A stretch of DNA of 64,000 bases, from contig NZ_FWZT01000027.1 in assembly GCF_900177345.1 (NCBI RefSeq), positions 1 to 64,000 of the forward strand, written 5' to 3'. The position numbers were made by a program, and so were the translations under genes. The stretch is from Pseudobacteriovorax antillogorgiicola. Lineage in GTDB: Bacteria; Bdellovibrionota_B; Oligoflexia; Oligoflexales; Oligoflexaceae. Shown here in pieces: positions 44,363 to 54,008 of the stretch (the first letter of the stretch is position 1; the number at the start of each line of letters is the position of its first letter). Below the pieces are notes generated by a model, which saw only the letters and a list, made by a program, of their open reading frames with translations, searched no databases and was not told the origin of the DNA.

Positions 44363-45075
44363 AGTTCGTTCTTTTAAGCCTCCTTCTCATTGCTTATCAA
44401 ATGTCGTTTGCCAGTTCAAAGAAAGTCGAAGACGTAGATAGCATTCTCGATCGATTAGAACGAAAACTTATGGAATCTAAACAAGAATCGTTTCTGCTGA
44501 ACGACAATTGGAACAAACCCCTTCGTCCACCAGCGAAGACAAACTACTCCTATAAAAAAACTACGATCAAACCAGTCCTACCATCGGGAGAGAAGCTTCA
44601 AGAAGTGAGCATGGCAATCGATAAGATCGATCGCGAGGTGAAGCGCTTAGGCGCTGATATGGAGCGTCTAAAGCAGATTTTAGGACAGCAAATTGAACAT
44701 GAATCGCTGATCGAAATCGCCACTGAACTTCAGGCACCAAAAGAGAGTATCCTTCGTGCACTTACAATTCATCTCGACGACTACCAGATCTATCAACTCA
44801 ACCCAGACGTTGGCCTATGGGCTCCAAGAACAACCGTACCTATCTATTTCGGACCTCTAAAACCCGGAAAGCATAAAGTTCGCATTGAGGGGCGGGTTGC
44901 TCGTGTTATCAGTGAGAATATGCCTATCGATGATAATATGTTCAACACTATCGAACAAGAGTTCACCATTGACGTTCCCAGTGGAGTCTTCAAAAAGGGT
45001 TTCAAAATAGCCATTGAGAAACCTGGAGATAAACGTTTTAAAACTAAGGCAAAGATTATTGAATACAATCTCTAA
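44359..45075 (+). CDS. periplasmic protein, Glt-operon-like
   Basis: The 238-residue protein has a signal peptide (MKFVLLSLLLIAYQMSFAS), a coiled coil about residues 75-115 and a beta-rich C-terminal domain (about 130-238) with LTIHLDDYQIYQLNP, VPIYFGPLKPGKHKVRI and FTIDVPSGVFKKG. This domain resembles the small beta proteins next to TPR genes in myxobacterial gliding-motility clusters; the resemblance is from memory of layout and not a firm assignment. The next gene begins inside its 3' end. Confidence 0.5.
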   Translation: MKFVLLSLLLIAYQMSFASSKKVEDVDSILDRLERKLMESKQESFLLNDNWNKPLRPPAKTNYSYKKTTIKPVLPSGEKLQEVSMAIDKIDREVKRLGADMERLKQILGQQIEHESLIEIATELQAPKESILRALTIHLDDYQIYQLNPDVGLWAPRTTVPIYFGPLKPGKHKVRIEGRVARVISENMPIDDNMFNTIEQEFTIDVPSGVFKKGFKIAIEKPGDKRFKTKAKIIEYNL

Positions 45076-47320
45076 AATCCTAGTAGTGTGCCTTTCCCTG
45101 CTCAATAGTCCAGTGAGTTTTTCTGAATCTCCGGAAAAGGAGCTAAAGCTTGTTCTAGGAGAATTTGAGGAGTTGAGCTCCCATATCACGACTCTGGAAC
45201 CCATCTCACACCATCAGGGCCTAAGCCCCTACCTTACATCAGCCCAACTTGCACTTGAAAAAGCAAAACAAAGCTACACGCAAAAAGAATACATCGCTGT
45301 CATCCGCAATCTTAATTTTTACCTCAACACCATGCAACAACCTCCTGATCATGACTACCTCACGGCACAATATCTGCTAGGATCGTCTTACCAGACCCTT
45401 GGCCAGGTGAGAAAAGCAATGCGAGCCTATCAAAGATTCCTAGCTGCATTTGTTACCGCAGAGGAAAAACGCAATCCAGCATTGATTCCCGTTTTGCAAA
45501 ATCTACTTTTAATGACAGGGCGATTATCAACACAAGAACAGCAAAGAATTCGAAACCTCATTTCATCCATTTCATCTCTTGAGCTTCCTACACTGGAAAT
45601 GTCTCGCATCTACTTCTATTTAGCCTTAACGGCGAAACAGGAGAGAGATAGCTTTTTCGCTGAAAGGCTATTTAAAAAAAGCCTCAAAACAAGCCAAGAC
45701 TCGCGGTTAAGCGCCGAAAATCTCTATTTTTCTGCCATGATTCCATTCCAAGCTGGCGACTACGAAACGTCTCAAGCACGCTTTCAAAAAATAATTGCCA
45801 TGAGTGCTCCAGAAGCCTTTCAATATCGCAACTACTCATACCTCAACTTAGGTCGTATTGAGGCGATCCGGGATCATTTTCAAACAGCTCTAAGCTACTA
45901 CAACCGGGTTGATCCAAAGTCTCTAGCGAAAGGGGATGCCATTTACGAATCGGTTTTCGTACATTTTAAAGCTGGTCAGTATGAAGAAAGCCTAGTGTCC
46001 GCCATATCATACGTTCAAAACTATAAGAATCGCGCCCAAATAGAACGGATCAAACACCTGATGGGCTATCTGGAAATCAAGATCGGTCAAACTAATGAGG
46101 CCGATCAATCTCTCGCTAAGCGCTATCAGGCGATCCAAAAGTTTGAACGTTGGCTACGAACAGATGTTTCTGAAAAGCCGGCAATAGGCCGAGCGGATAT
46201 TATTGAGATTCAAGACAGAGGCCAAATAGTTTCTCCTCCACCACCAGTATTTACCAAAGCAGAAAATCTTTTCTCTCGGATCAACTTGCTTCAGAGTCAG
46301 CTCAGCGACATACGATCAGAGATTCGTTCGAGTATTTTTGCACTTGGTCAAATGACACCTAGGGATTTCAATCCTAGTTGGTATCAGCAATCTCATCAAA
46401 CGATAGTTTTAGCAGAACGAGTATTTTCACTGAGCGATCGACTCCTAGCACTAGAGAAAGACGCGTACTCTCAACACATCAGTCCCAAACTAAAGATTCA
46501 GCTGGATCGCTCCTTAGACCGACGACGAACACTCAAAAAGAGTTATCAAGACTTTCTCTATCATAGAGGCCGTTGGCAATCCTGGGTTACTTTAGCTGAC
46601 TTCTCAAGCCAACTACGGAACATCCATAATCAACTTTTCCAGAGACTCGCCAAAATACGCGCCTTTGAGCACCTCAACCGAGACCAACAGCATCATGATA
46701 TTACAGAAGAGATGCTATCCCGCGGGGAACGACTCACTCAGTCCATCCAGCGAGCCCTGGAAATCGTGCGCAGTCGATCGATCCGAGATATCGCCAATCA
46801 ATCCCATCATATGGGTGTTTACAAATTTATTTTAGATTACTCCCAAATAACTTATGAAGAATCTTTGCTCATGCAGGTGATTCGCGACCAGTATCATACC
46901 CCAGCCGAGCAGCATCTTTCTCAGGATGCATTATATGCCTGGCAAAAGTGGGAGTTTCTGGTCAAACAGCTATTCAATCAGAACCGAAGCCTCGATCAAA
47001 AAATTCGAATTTTCCTAACTCTAAAACTCAGCAAGCTAGACGAATCCATAGAAGTCTATGAGACAAATCAACGAGCGTTGAACAATTTGCGTCAAACCCT
47101 AGAAGAGGCCTTGGGAAAAGATATTGGTAATCTCTTAGCACACTATCGAACCGCTATAGAAGAAAAGCGCTCTGAAATCATGAAGTGGAAGGCTGATAAT
47201 CAATGGGCTTCCTACACCAATATCACTGCAAAGCGACGAAGATCGGAAACAGAGCAATCCAAGATAGAAGCAAAAATGGAAGAGGATCTAAAAGATCTAG
47301 AGTATGAGGTAAAGCAATGA
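45059..47320 (+). CDS. long periplasmic TPR protein
   Basis: The frame opens at TTG 45014, but TTG 45059, after AAGG (45046-45049), starts a proper signal peptide (MNTISKILVVCLSLLNSPVS). The 753-residue product has TPR-like helix pairs in the first half (AQYLLGSSYQTLGQVRKAMR, FFAERLFKKSLK, FQAGDYETSQARFQKI) and a largely coiled-coil, charged second half. It overlaps the upstream gene by 17 bases and the next by ATGA. Such proteins form scaffolds in the periplasm; link to the Glt-type gliding machinery is inferred from operon context. Confidence 0.6.
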   Translation: MNTISKILVVCLSLLNSPVSFSESPEKELKLVLGEFEELSSHITTLEPISHHQGLSPYLTSAQLALEKAKQSYTQKEYIAVIRNLNFYLNTMQQPPDHDYLTAQYLLGSSYQTLGQVRKAMRAYQRFLAAFVTAEEKRNPALIPVLQNLLLMTGRLSTQEQQRIRNLISSISSLELPTLEMSRIYFYLALTAKQERDSFFAERLFKKSLKTSQDSRLSAENLYFSAMIPFQAGDYETSQARFQKIIAMSAPEAFQYRNYSYLNLGRIEAIRDHFQTALSYYNRVDPKSLAKGDAIYESVFVHFKAGQYEESLVSAISYVQNYKNRAQIERIKHLMGYLEIKIGQTNEADQSLAKRYQAIQKFERWLRTDVSEKPAIGRADIIEIQDRGQIVSPPPPVFTKAENLFSRINLLQSQLSDIRSEIRSSIFALGQMTPRDFNPSWYQQSHQTIVLAERVFSLSDRLLALEKDAYSQHISPKLKIQLDRSLDRRRTLKKSYQDFLYHRGRWQSWVTLADFSSQLRNIHNQLFQRLAKIRAFEHLNRDQQHHDITEEMLSRGERLTQSIQRALEIVRSRSIRDIANQSHHMGVYKFILDYSQITYEESLLMQVIRDQYHTPAEQHLSQDALYAWQKWEFLVKQLFNQNRSLDQKIRIFLTLKLSKLDESIEVYETNQRALNNLRQTLEEALGKDIGNLLAHYRTAIEEKRSEIMKWKADNQWASYTNITAKRRRSETEQSKIEAKMEEDLKDLEYEVKQ

Positions 47321-50300
47321 AATTAGTCTTCATCATACTTATTATGAGTGTGGCACCTATCACTAGTGCTAGTGAAGCGATTCCTAACCCCGAAAGCGTT
47401 CGTGCATACAAGCACTTTTGGAATAGCTTTGACCAATACGAGGCAAGTCGCGTTTATGACTCTAAAGAAACGATTAGTCAGGCCTGGGATCAACTAAAGC
47501 AAGAGTACCATGTTACAAAGCGCTCCATGTCAGAGCAGCAACTCACAGCCTTAAAGCGGGCTGCTGAAAAATACCGGAACCATATTGAAGAGCACAGCCG
47601 TGCAGATAATATTCCTTACGTTCTGCTAAATCTCGCTCAAATACTAAATAAGATTGCCAATCACTATCAAGAATTTGATGTCACGGCAGGAACTCAATAT
47701 CGTTCCGAAGCTCTTGAGGTACTATCTGACATTAGCAAACGCTTTCCACGTTTTGAAAAACGCGAGGAAGTTCTATATTTAAAAGCCGTCACTCTAGCCT
47801 CTATTGATCAAAAAGAGTCTGCGTATACAGTATGGAAACAACTCGCTAAGATTGCGAGAAAAACTCTATTCGGCGCACATGCCCACGTGGCAATAGGGGA
47901 CCATCTATTTAATCAGGAAAAGGCGATTCAGGCACTTAAGAGTTACGATAAGGCACTCAGGATCATGAAAATCTTGAGTGCAAGTAATATAGACTATGAA
48001 CTACTTAGGATTCAATATCGCATTGCCTGGGCAGCTTATCGATCCGCTGAGCTAGGCCGGTGCATCTCAACAGCCATTGAAATACTCCAGCCAGGTCGCC
48101 CTATGGGAAAGTTATCAATCAAGGATAACATCGAGCAAGACGCCATGGAACTCATTGGGGATGCTCTCTACGAGAAGAATGACATGATGTATACTCAAGC
48201 TACCCTTGGTAGAAAGGTTCTTCGCAACTATTCTAGTGGAATTGCCTTAAGAATACTCAAGCGATACCTATCCGGTCAGATTCATACAGATATTATCGAT
48301 CTTGGTGAATTCATCATTGATCGATTCCCAAGAGCGATGCATTTACCAGATATCCTAACGATCCTCGCAGAATCCTACGGTGCTATTGAAAACGAAGAAC
48401 GGCGGTTAGAGGCACTAGAAAAGCTGTCCTTACTTTTACCTAGGAATAGCCTGTGGCGATCACAATATCGCCACCGCTTTGAAGTGATCAAAAACATGGA
48501 AATCAAGGCCCTTGCAGCCAGCCAACTTCTTGCGGCTCACTATTATCGGCTTGGCATGATCAACGCGTCAGTCTCTAGTTTTCAAACTGCAGCATCTTAC
48601 TATCATATCCTTGTAGAATTTAATCAAAACCATAGTAAGGCTCATGAGTGGCTACTACGCCAAGCAAATGCCTACTATTTTTCATCTCACCTAGGTGAGG
48701 CAAAAAAAATATATGAGTCACTTATCAAAGATAGAAAGGTTGACCAAAAAAACCTTCAGTTAGCCTCATACCAACTCGTCCTGAGCTATGAGAAGATTTG
48801 GCGACAAGAGTTTGGTCGAAGCTTGGAAAAAAATCAGAAACCCTACCAGGACCCAATCGTACTACAGCACTTGAGAGACTTTGAGACTGCTGCAGAAGCA
48901 TTTTCCAATCGATTTCCAACGTCGCGCTTCAATATTGAAGGTCTGCTAAGGGTAGCATCAGCCAATCGAGACATGCAAAGACTTAAGAAAGCCAGCGAAT
49001 ACTGGCGCAGGGTTCTGATCTCGCAACCAAGTGCTGATCAACGAGCCCTTGCCATCCGTGGTATCGTCTATCAGAAAGTCCAATCTGGCGATCATGACGA
49101 TATCATAGAGACGGTGACTCGCTATCTCAAACTAGAAAAATGGTCACAGATCGGTAGAAATCTAGGACGCGAGCTACAGGGCATCCTATCACAAGCGGTA
49201 AGAGATGCTAGCGATGATTTAAATTCCAAAGGGCAAGTTTTTGAAGCTGGTCAATTGCTGATCAAGATAGCGGAAGACTTTCCTGGGTTGCCACAGCGAG
49301 ATGTATTATTTCGAGATGGGGTTTACATGCTCGCTATCGCTGGTGATTGGGCTACGGCTCTAAAGCTCTGTGATATGGCGTTAAACCAGAAGTCTTTCCG
49401 ATATAAGGGTGATATAGCCTATCTGAAGGGCAGGTCCTTGGAATATCAGATGCGCTTTAAGCTAGCCGCCACCGCGTACCTGAAAATGGGTCGTCGCTTC
49501 CCAAAGCACTCTCGGGCTGGTATCGCACTGGAGCGAGCGAGCACACTTGCTCAAGCCGAAGGAGACATTAAGGTCGCCGCTGATGCCAGCGTTCAGCTAG
49601 CTAAACTGCAACGAGGAAAGGCTAAGAAGCATAAGTACTACACCCAAGCAGCCCAATACTATACAGACATAGCCGACCATCAAAACGCTCTTCGATATGG
49701 CAATGTAGCGCTCAGCACCGCCTCCTCACGGGAGCAGAAACTAGGAATAAGACTTTTAGTTGCCAAACAGAAGTATGCCTTAGGCTCCGAATCTCTCGCC
49801 TTAAAAGAGTATAAAGTCATCAGCAAGGATGTTCAAAGGCAAAAAGACAAGATCGACTTTGAAGCCTATAGCCGAGTACTAGGAGAAGCAAGCTTTCTAC
49901 TGGGAGAAGAACAGCGAGAAATTTTCGTCGACTTCAAGATCAGGGAGCGTCAAGGGCATTGGACTCACAATGTGAAAGAAAAAGTAGAACGTTTCGAAAG
50001 GCTTTATGCAGCCTACAGCACTTCTATAAAATCAGGCCATCCTACATGGGCTAGTCAATCCCGTTACTATTTGGGACAATCAGCTGAAAACTTCAGCCGC
50101 GAGATAAATGAAGCTTTGATGGCAGATGACAAGCTCAAGTCAGGAACCCGGAAGCGCATCAAAAATCATGCTATTCGTTTTCAACAGCTAGCTAAACAGT
50201 TCTATAGCGAAAACATCATGGAAAGAAATCGAAAGCCAAAAGACTATCGCCATAATCCTTGGGTTAAAAAGTCAATGATCAAGCTAGCAGGCTTCCACGA

Positions 50301-50379
50301 CAATAAACTACTCCGAATCAATGACGAAAAACTGCCATATTCAATGGGAACCCTTATGCCACAACAATGGAGTATGTAG
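47317..50379 (+). CDS. large TPR protein (GltD-like candidate)
   Basis: The 1020-residue protein has a signal peptide (residues 1-18, ending SASEA) and TPR repeats over nearly its whole length, for example ALEVLSDISKRFPRFE, AIQALKSYDKALRIM, ASEYWRRVLISQP and AATAYLKMGRRFPKHSRAG. Size, export and position before a TPR lipoprotein resemble the Myxococcus GltD (AgmU)-GltE (AglT) pair, which forms periplasmic gliding complexes. This is inference from architecture and gene order only. An alternative is a general envelope assembly scaffold. Confidence 0.6.
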   Translation: MKLVFIILIMSVAPITSASEAIPNPESVRAYKHFWNSFDQYEASRVYDSKETISQAWDQLKQEYHVTKRSMSEQQLTALKRAAEKYRNHIEEHSRADNIPYVLLNLAQILNKIANHYQEFDVTAGTQYRSEALEVLSDISKRFPRFEKREEVLYLKAVTLASIDQKESAYTVWKQLAKIARKTLFGAHAHVAIGDHLFNQEKAIQALKSYDKALRIMKILSASNIDYELLRIQYRIAWAAYRSAELGRCISTAIEILQPGRPMGKLSIKDNIEQDAMELIGDALYEKNDMMYTQATLGRKVLRNYSSGIALRILKRYLSGQIHTDIIDLGEFIIDRFPRAMHLPDILTILAESYGAIENEERRLEALEKLSLLLPRNSLWRSQYRHRFEVIKNMEIKALAASQLLAAHYYRLGMINASVSSFQTAASYYHILVEFNQNHSKAHEWLLRQANAYYFSSHLGEAKKIYESLIKDRKVDQKNLQLASYQLVLSYEKIWRQEFGRSLEKNQKPYQDPIVLQHLRDFETAAEAFSNRFPTSRFNIEGLLRVASANRDMQRLKKASEYWRRVLISQPSADQRALAIRGIVYQKVQSGDHDDIIETVTRYLKLEKWSQIGRNLGRELQGILSQAVRDASDDLNSKGQVFEAGQLLIKIAEDFPGLPQRDVLFRDGVYMLAIAGDWATALKLCDMALNQKSFRYKGDIAYLKGRSLEYQMRFKLAATAYLKMGRRFPKHSRAGIALERASTLAQAEGDIKVAADASVQLAKLQRGKAKKHKYYTQAAQYYTDIADHQNALRYGNVALSTASSREQKLGIRLLVAKQKYALGSESLALKEYKVISKDVQRQKDKIDFEAYSRVLGEASFLLGEEQREIFVDFKIRERQGHWTHNVKEKVERFERLYAAYSTSIKSGHPTWASQSRYYLGQSAENFSREINEALMADDKLKSGTRKRIKNHAIRFQQLAKQFYSENIMERNRKPKDYRHNPWVKKSMIKLAGFHDNKLLRINDEKLPYSMGTLMPQQWSM

Positions 50380-50380
50380 T

Positions 50381-51568
50381 ATGTTCAGAATACTCTGCCT
50401 CGCCCTTGCCCTAAGCTCCTGTATTAGTGATCACCAAGAAGACACCCTAGATATACCACTGTCTCCTAGCAGGGAAGATTTACCAAAGAGCACAGCATCT
50501 CAGCTGGTTGCTGTTAGTAAAGAAGACCTTAATCCTGAAAAAGTCATGGCTTGGCAGCACTTTTTTAAACCGGATCCTGATCAACGTAAACGACAGCAGA
50601 TCACTAAGAAAATTTCCAACAGTGAAAAGAAGCCAGACCTCAAGCTAGATGAGGTGCTTGAGCTTGCGCGAAACCAAAAATCAATCGGCCAGCTTGTTAA
50701 GGCCGAAACTCGCTATCGTGAGGTCTTAAGGCGTCACCCGGAGCATCTAGATGCTCTGATAGAACTAGCTCAAATATATTTGCTCCGCAGCCAAGTTGAG
50801 AAATCTTTCGACTATATTGTTGCCGCCAAGAGAATTCTAGCAGATCAAGAAAAGCCAAAAAAGATTGATCTATTTAAATACAAATACACTTTATCATTAG
50901 GCCTCCTCCAAAGTCATAGAAAGGATGAAGGCCATAGAATTCTTAGTGAACTGATCAGCGATGACCCTAAGTTTACTCATGCCTACATAGCTCTCGCAGG
51001 GTCCTACTTGGAAGATCATAAGCTTGATATGACTGAATTTATCGCCAAACGTGGCTTGGATCACCTTGAAGACCAGCCTGAACTGCTCAATATTTTAGGG
51101 ATCGTGGCATCCCAAAGGGGACAATATCGAAAGGCTCAAAGCTATTACAACCAAGCTCTCGAAAAATCCCCCCACCTCGTTTCAGCGCTGGTTAATCGGG
51201 CAAATTTATCCATTAATAAGGGACAGTATAAGAGCGCAGAGATTGACCTTCGGAACGCCATCAAGCACAACCCATATCACACCAATGCTTATATCTCCCA
51301 GGGCATCTTATTCAAGAAAATGGGTCGCTACACATCTGCAAAGGTTTCACTGCAAACAGCTCTCGATCAAAATCCTGAAAACGCCTTTGCTCGCTACAAC
51401 CTGGCTGTGCTGATGGTCGACAAATTCGATGATAAAAATACTGCTTTAAGATTGTTTTATGAGGTTCTCCAGTCCAATGAACAGACAGCAGAAATCAAAG
51501 AACTCGCGAAAGTACAGATCCAAGGACTCAGGGATAGCCGACTCTCGATGGAAAGTAAGAACATGTAA
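50381..51568 (+). CDS. TPR lipoprotein (GltE-like candidate)
   Basis: ATG 50381, after GGAG (50369-50372), begins a lipoprotein signal ending LSSC (Cys14). The 395-residue product has a disordered start (to about 90) and then some eight TPR repeats (KAETRYREVLRRHPEHLDAL, AQSYYNQALEKSPHLVSAL, AKVSLQTALDQNPENAFARY). TPR lipoproteins such as PilF/PilW and GltE hold outer-membrane machines together. The preceding large TPR protein gene ends one base before its start. Confidence 0.65.
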   Translation: MFRILCLALALSSCISDHQEDTLDIPLSPSREDLPKSTASQLVAVSKEDLNPEKVMAWQHFFKPDPDQRKRQQITKKISNSEKKPDLKLDEVLELARNQKSIGQLVKAETRYREVLRRHPEHLDALIELAQIYLLRSQVEKSFDYIVAAKRILADQEKPKKIDLFKYKYTLSLGLLQSHRKDEGHRILSELISDDPKFTHAYIALAGSYLEDHKLDMTEFIAKRGLDHLEDQPELLNILGIVASQRGQYRKAQSYYNQALEKSPHLVSALVNRANLSINKGQYKSAEIDLRNAIKHNPYHTNAYISQGILFKKMGRYTSAKVSLQTALDQNPENAFARYNLAVLMVDKFDDKNTALRLFYEVLQSNEQTAEIKELAKVQIQGLRDSRLSMESKNM

Positions 51569-51666
51569 TTATTGATTTTTTAATTTTGAAAGGCGTGTTT
51601 TCTAAACACGGTCTAGAATTTGACGAAAAGTCACTATCAGAGAAGTATTGTTCCTTAGGAGTACTT

Positions 51667-52203
51667 ATGACAATCCAGGACCGCACGTACAATCGGACCT
51701 CGCATATTCTGGTCGTTGACGACGATGATACTCTTCTCAAGTTTTTTAAAATTCATCTCAACAAATTTTTCTCTCGGGTCATCGTTGTAAAAAATGCCAA
51801 GGAAGCCATAGAAACTTTGAAAGACAAAGAAATCGATCTCGTGATCAGCGATATCAAAATGCCTAGGATGGACGGGATTCAACTCATGAAAAAGGTTAAA
51901 AACCATGACCCGTCCATCCCTGTCTTTCTAGTCAGTGGAGCACTTCTCAATGAGACTCAGCAAACTGCGATCGATACCAAAGCGGATGGCTATCTAAAGA
52001 AACCATTCGGGATTGATGAGCTACATGATTTCATCGATCGTGGAATTCAAGTGCGCGACGCCTATAAGGAACTTCTAGACATCATTCAAGATAAGAAAAA
52101 GTTTTTAGAACTAATCCAAGGCAAGCGACAGCTTCGATTTATAAAAGACGAAGAGCAGCGATCGCGAGCACAAGAAATTATGGATCACCTTAAAGCCAGC
52201 TAG
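51667..52203 (+). CDS. single receiver-domain response regulator with helical tail
   Basis: The frame is open from 51586, but ATG 51667 follows AGGAG and starts just before the domain. The 178-residue protein has a CheY-like receiver: acidic pocket VVDDDD, phospho-acceptor Asp in LVISDIKMPRMDG, Ser in LVSGA and Lys in LKKPFG. The tail (about 135-178) is a charged helix (KKKFLELIQGKRQL), not a DNA-binding domain. It is probably a single-domain or protein-interaction regulator and may control the operon just upstream, 98 bases away. Confidence 0.85.
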   Translation: MTIQDRTYNRTSHILVVDDDDTLLKFFKIHLNKFFSRVIVVKNAKEAIETLKDKEIDLVISDIKMPRMDGIQLMKKVKNHDPSIPVFLVSGALLNETQQTAIDTKADGYLKKPFGIDELHDFIDRGIQVRDAYKELLDIIQDKKKFLELIQGKRQLRFIKDEEQRSRAQEIMDHLKAS

Positions 52204-52251
52204 CATAGATCTTGGATAAGCATTACGACTCGCTTACCTAGATAAGTGCAT

Positions 52252-53007
52252 TTAGAAATTTACTTGGCTCATTAATTCTGAATCAGTCCCAGACCTCCCG
52301 AGGCTTTCCATCGCCCGAAGCAGGTGAATCCCGTGCCATGACATCAACCGACCATCAATCTTAAAGGGCTCCCCCTTAAGCTCACACTCCTCAAAACACT
52401 GTTTCATCTGGCGCTTGCGAAAAGGAAAGGGTTCAGAGGAAAAGAACACGATGTCAGCCTTTAGGTCCCGCAATGCAGCTGCATCCAATGCGGGATAACG
52501 TTCACTACTCTCGACAGCATTCTCATAGCCATAAATCTCAAGCAGCTTCGATATATAGGTATCACGACCGACCACCATATAGGGATTTTGCCAAATCAAA
52601 TATACAAAGCTACCACGTTTGCCATTCGACTGAACCTGGCTCAAGCGAGCTTCAATTTCTTCAGCAGTCTCTACTATCAACTTACTGCAAGGCAAAATTT
52701 CTGCCCAAGATCGAAGCATCGGCACGACATCATAGGGCGACCGAGGGAAGTCTTCCACTAGCTGGTATTCAGCGGCTAGGACACGAATGTCCTGGCGTCG
52801 ATTTTCTTCAGTATTCACAAAAACGAGGTCAGGCTCTAGGCTTCGGATCAGATTCAGATCAGGATCCTTGGTGCCCCCTACAAGCTGGCATTGCCGATGT
52901 AAGTTTGGAGGCTCCACACAAAAGCTTGTACATCCAACAATTTGATCCTGGTAGCCAAAAGCACAGAGATTTGCCGAGGTGCTGGGCACGAGACTAACGA
53001 TCCTCAT
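52252..53007 (-). CDS. BtuF/helical-backbone metal receptor-like binding protein, no signal peptide
   Basis: The frame extends to 53202, but ATG 53007 overlaps the stop of the upstream gene by ATGA and begins directly at the domain (MRIVSLVPSTSANLCAFG). The 251-residue product matches the class III periplasmic binding protein fold: GCTSFCVEPP, VGGTKDPDLNLIRSLEPDLVFVN, and a long backbone helix. Such proteins bind B12, haem or iron-siderophores, but there is no signal peptide, so it would act in the cytoplasm. No ABC permease or ATPase is adjacent. Confidence 0.7.
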   Translation of the reverse strand: MRIVSLVPSTSANLCAFGYQDQIVGCTSFCVEPPNLHRQCQLVGGTKDPDLNLIRSLEPDLVFVNTEENRRQDIRVLAAEYQLVEDFPRSPYDVVPMLRSWAEILPCSKLIVETAEEIEARLSQVQSNGKRGSFVYLIWQNPYMVVGRDTYISKLLEIYGYENAVESSERYPALDAAALRDLKADIVFFSSEPFPFRKRQMKQCFEECELKGEPFKIDGRLMSWHGIHLLRAMESLGRSGTDSELMSQVNF

Positions 53008-53435
53008 GGTGTGCGAACCAAGCGAAAGGAGAGGGCAGCAAAGTGACTTAATAACGCCAACAGTGCCAAGGAAAGACCAACCCCGACCAAGATGCCTGTG
53101 GGATCTAGCGTATCGGTAGGGCCTGCATAAGCTCGCGCCATCATTCCAGGCCCCATAGCCATGGTACCGCAGAAAAAGCAGAAGGTTTGAACCCACTGCC
53201 AACTGAAAGGCAGCCTTGTGTAAGGCAAGGTGAGACCCATTAGAATATGTATGCTTGCAAACAAGTTGGTGTGACCGTGAGAACTTTGCATCAAAACAGA
53301 CTGCCAGGAATCCAGTAAGGTATTGTCCCTCAAGTAACCTTCGGTCAAATCAAAGGCTATAAAACTTCCCGATGCCGCCGCAAAGAACAGCACACCAAAG
53401 CCAATCACCATATTTACCAGACCCACTCTAGACAT
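53004..53435 (-). CDS. four-helix membrane protein
   Basis: The 143-residue protein has four hydrophobic helices (about 7-28, 55-75, 80-100, 112-138). The second contains several His (SSHGHTNLFASIHILMG), which could bind haem or metal. No family recognised. It lies six bases after rppH and overlaps the BtuF-like gene by four bases, so all three share one transcript. Confidence 0.5.
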   Translation of the reverse strand: MSRVGLVNMVIGFGVLFFAAASGSFIAFDLTEGYLRDNTLLDSWQSVLMQSSHGHTNLFASIHILMGLTLPYTRLPFSWQWVQTFCFFCGTMAMGPGMMARAYAGPTDTLDPTGILVGVGLSLALLALLSHFAALSFRLVRTP

Positions 53436-53441
53436 AGGAAT

Positions 53442-53891
53442 CTATTCCTTAATCAGTGAAAAAATTTCGAAGCCTTTCTCGTAAGCTTCCTTCTTCCAAG
53501 CAACTATATCACGCATGAGCTCTGCGGGGTTTTTCCAAGACAGGCTAGCAAATTCCTTATCTGACTTTTCAATGGATGGCTCCGCGTCTTGCAAAAACTC
53601 CAGTAAAAACCACTTCTGTCGCTGCCCCCGGAATTTCTTAGCTATGGGTGCTTCAAGATCTTCGGGAAAGTCGTAGTGTATCCAGTCTTGCCCTTCTCGA
53701 ACCACCCTTACCCTGTCAGTTCCGATTTCTTCTCGCAGTTCTCTCAAGAGGGCTTCTTTAGGGCTTTCACCTGGATCAATCCCCCCTTGAGGCAGCTGCC
53801 AGACACCAGCGCGATCGTCACGTTCTCCAGCGAAAACTAGGCCATTCTCACCAACGATGACAGCAACCACACAGTCCCGATAGTTTCGCAT
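53442..53891 (-). CDS. rppH: RNA pyrophosphohydrolase (Nudix)
   Basis: The 149-residue protein has the complete Nudix box GGIDPGESPKEALLRELREEIG, preceded by WQLPQG, and the RppH-type FRGQRQKWFLLEF. RppH removes pyrophosphate from the 5' end of mRNA, starting RNase E-dependent decay. The ending FEIFSLIKE is slightly shorter than in E. coli RppH. First gene of a three-gene minus-strand operon. Confidence 0.88.
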   Translation of the reverse strand: MRNYRDCVVAVIVGENGLVFAGERDDRAGVWQLPQGGIDPGESPKEALLRELREEIGTDRVRVVREGQDWIHYDFPEDLEAPIAKKFRGQRQKWFLLEFLQDAEPSIEKSDKEFASLSWKNPAELMRDIVAWKKEAYEKGFEIFSLIKE

Positions 53892-54008
53892 CCCACTCTC
53901 CCTACATTACAGCCACGACAAATCTAGACCAAGGCATAATTGACCTACCAAATGCTGGTATCATACTACATGAAGGACATAGCGACCACCTTGAAACGGG
54001 AGCTTAAG

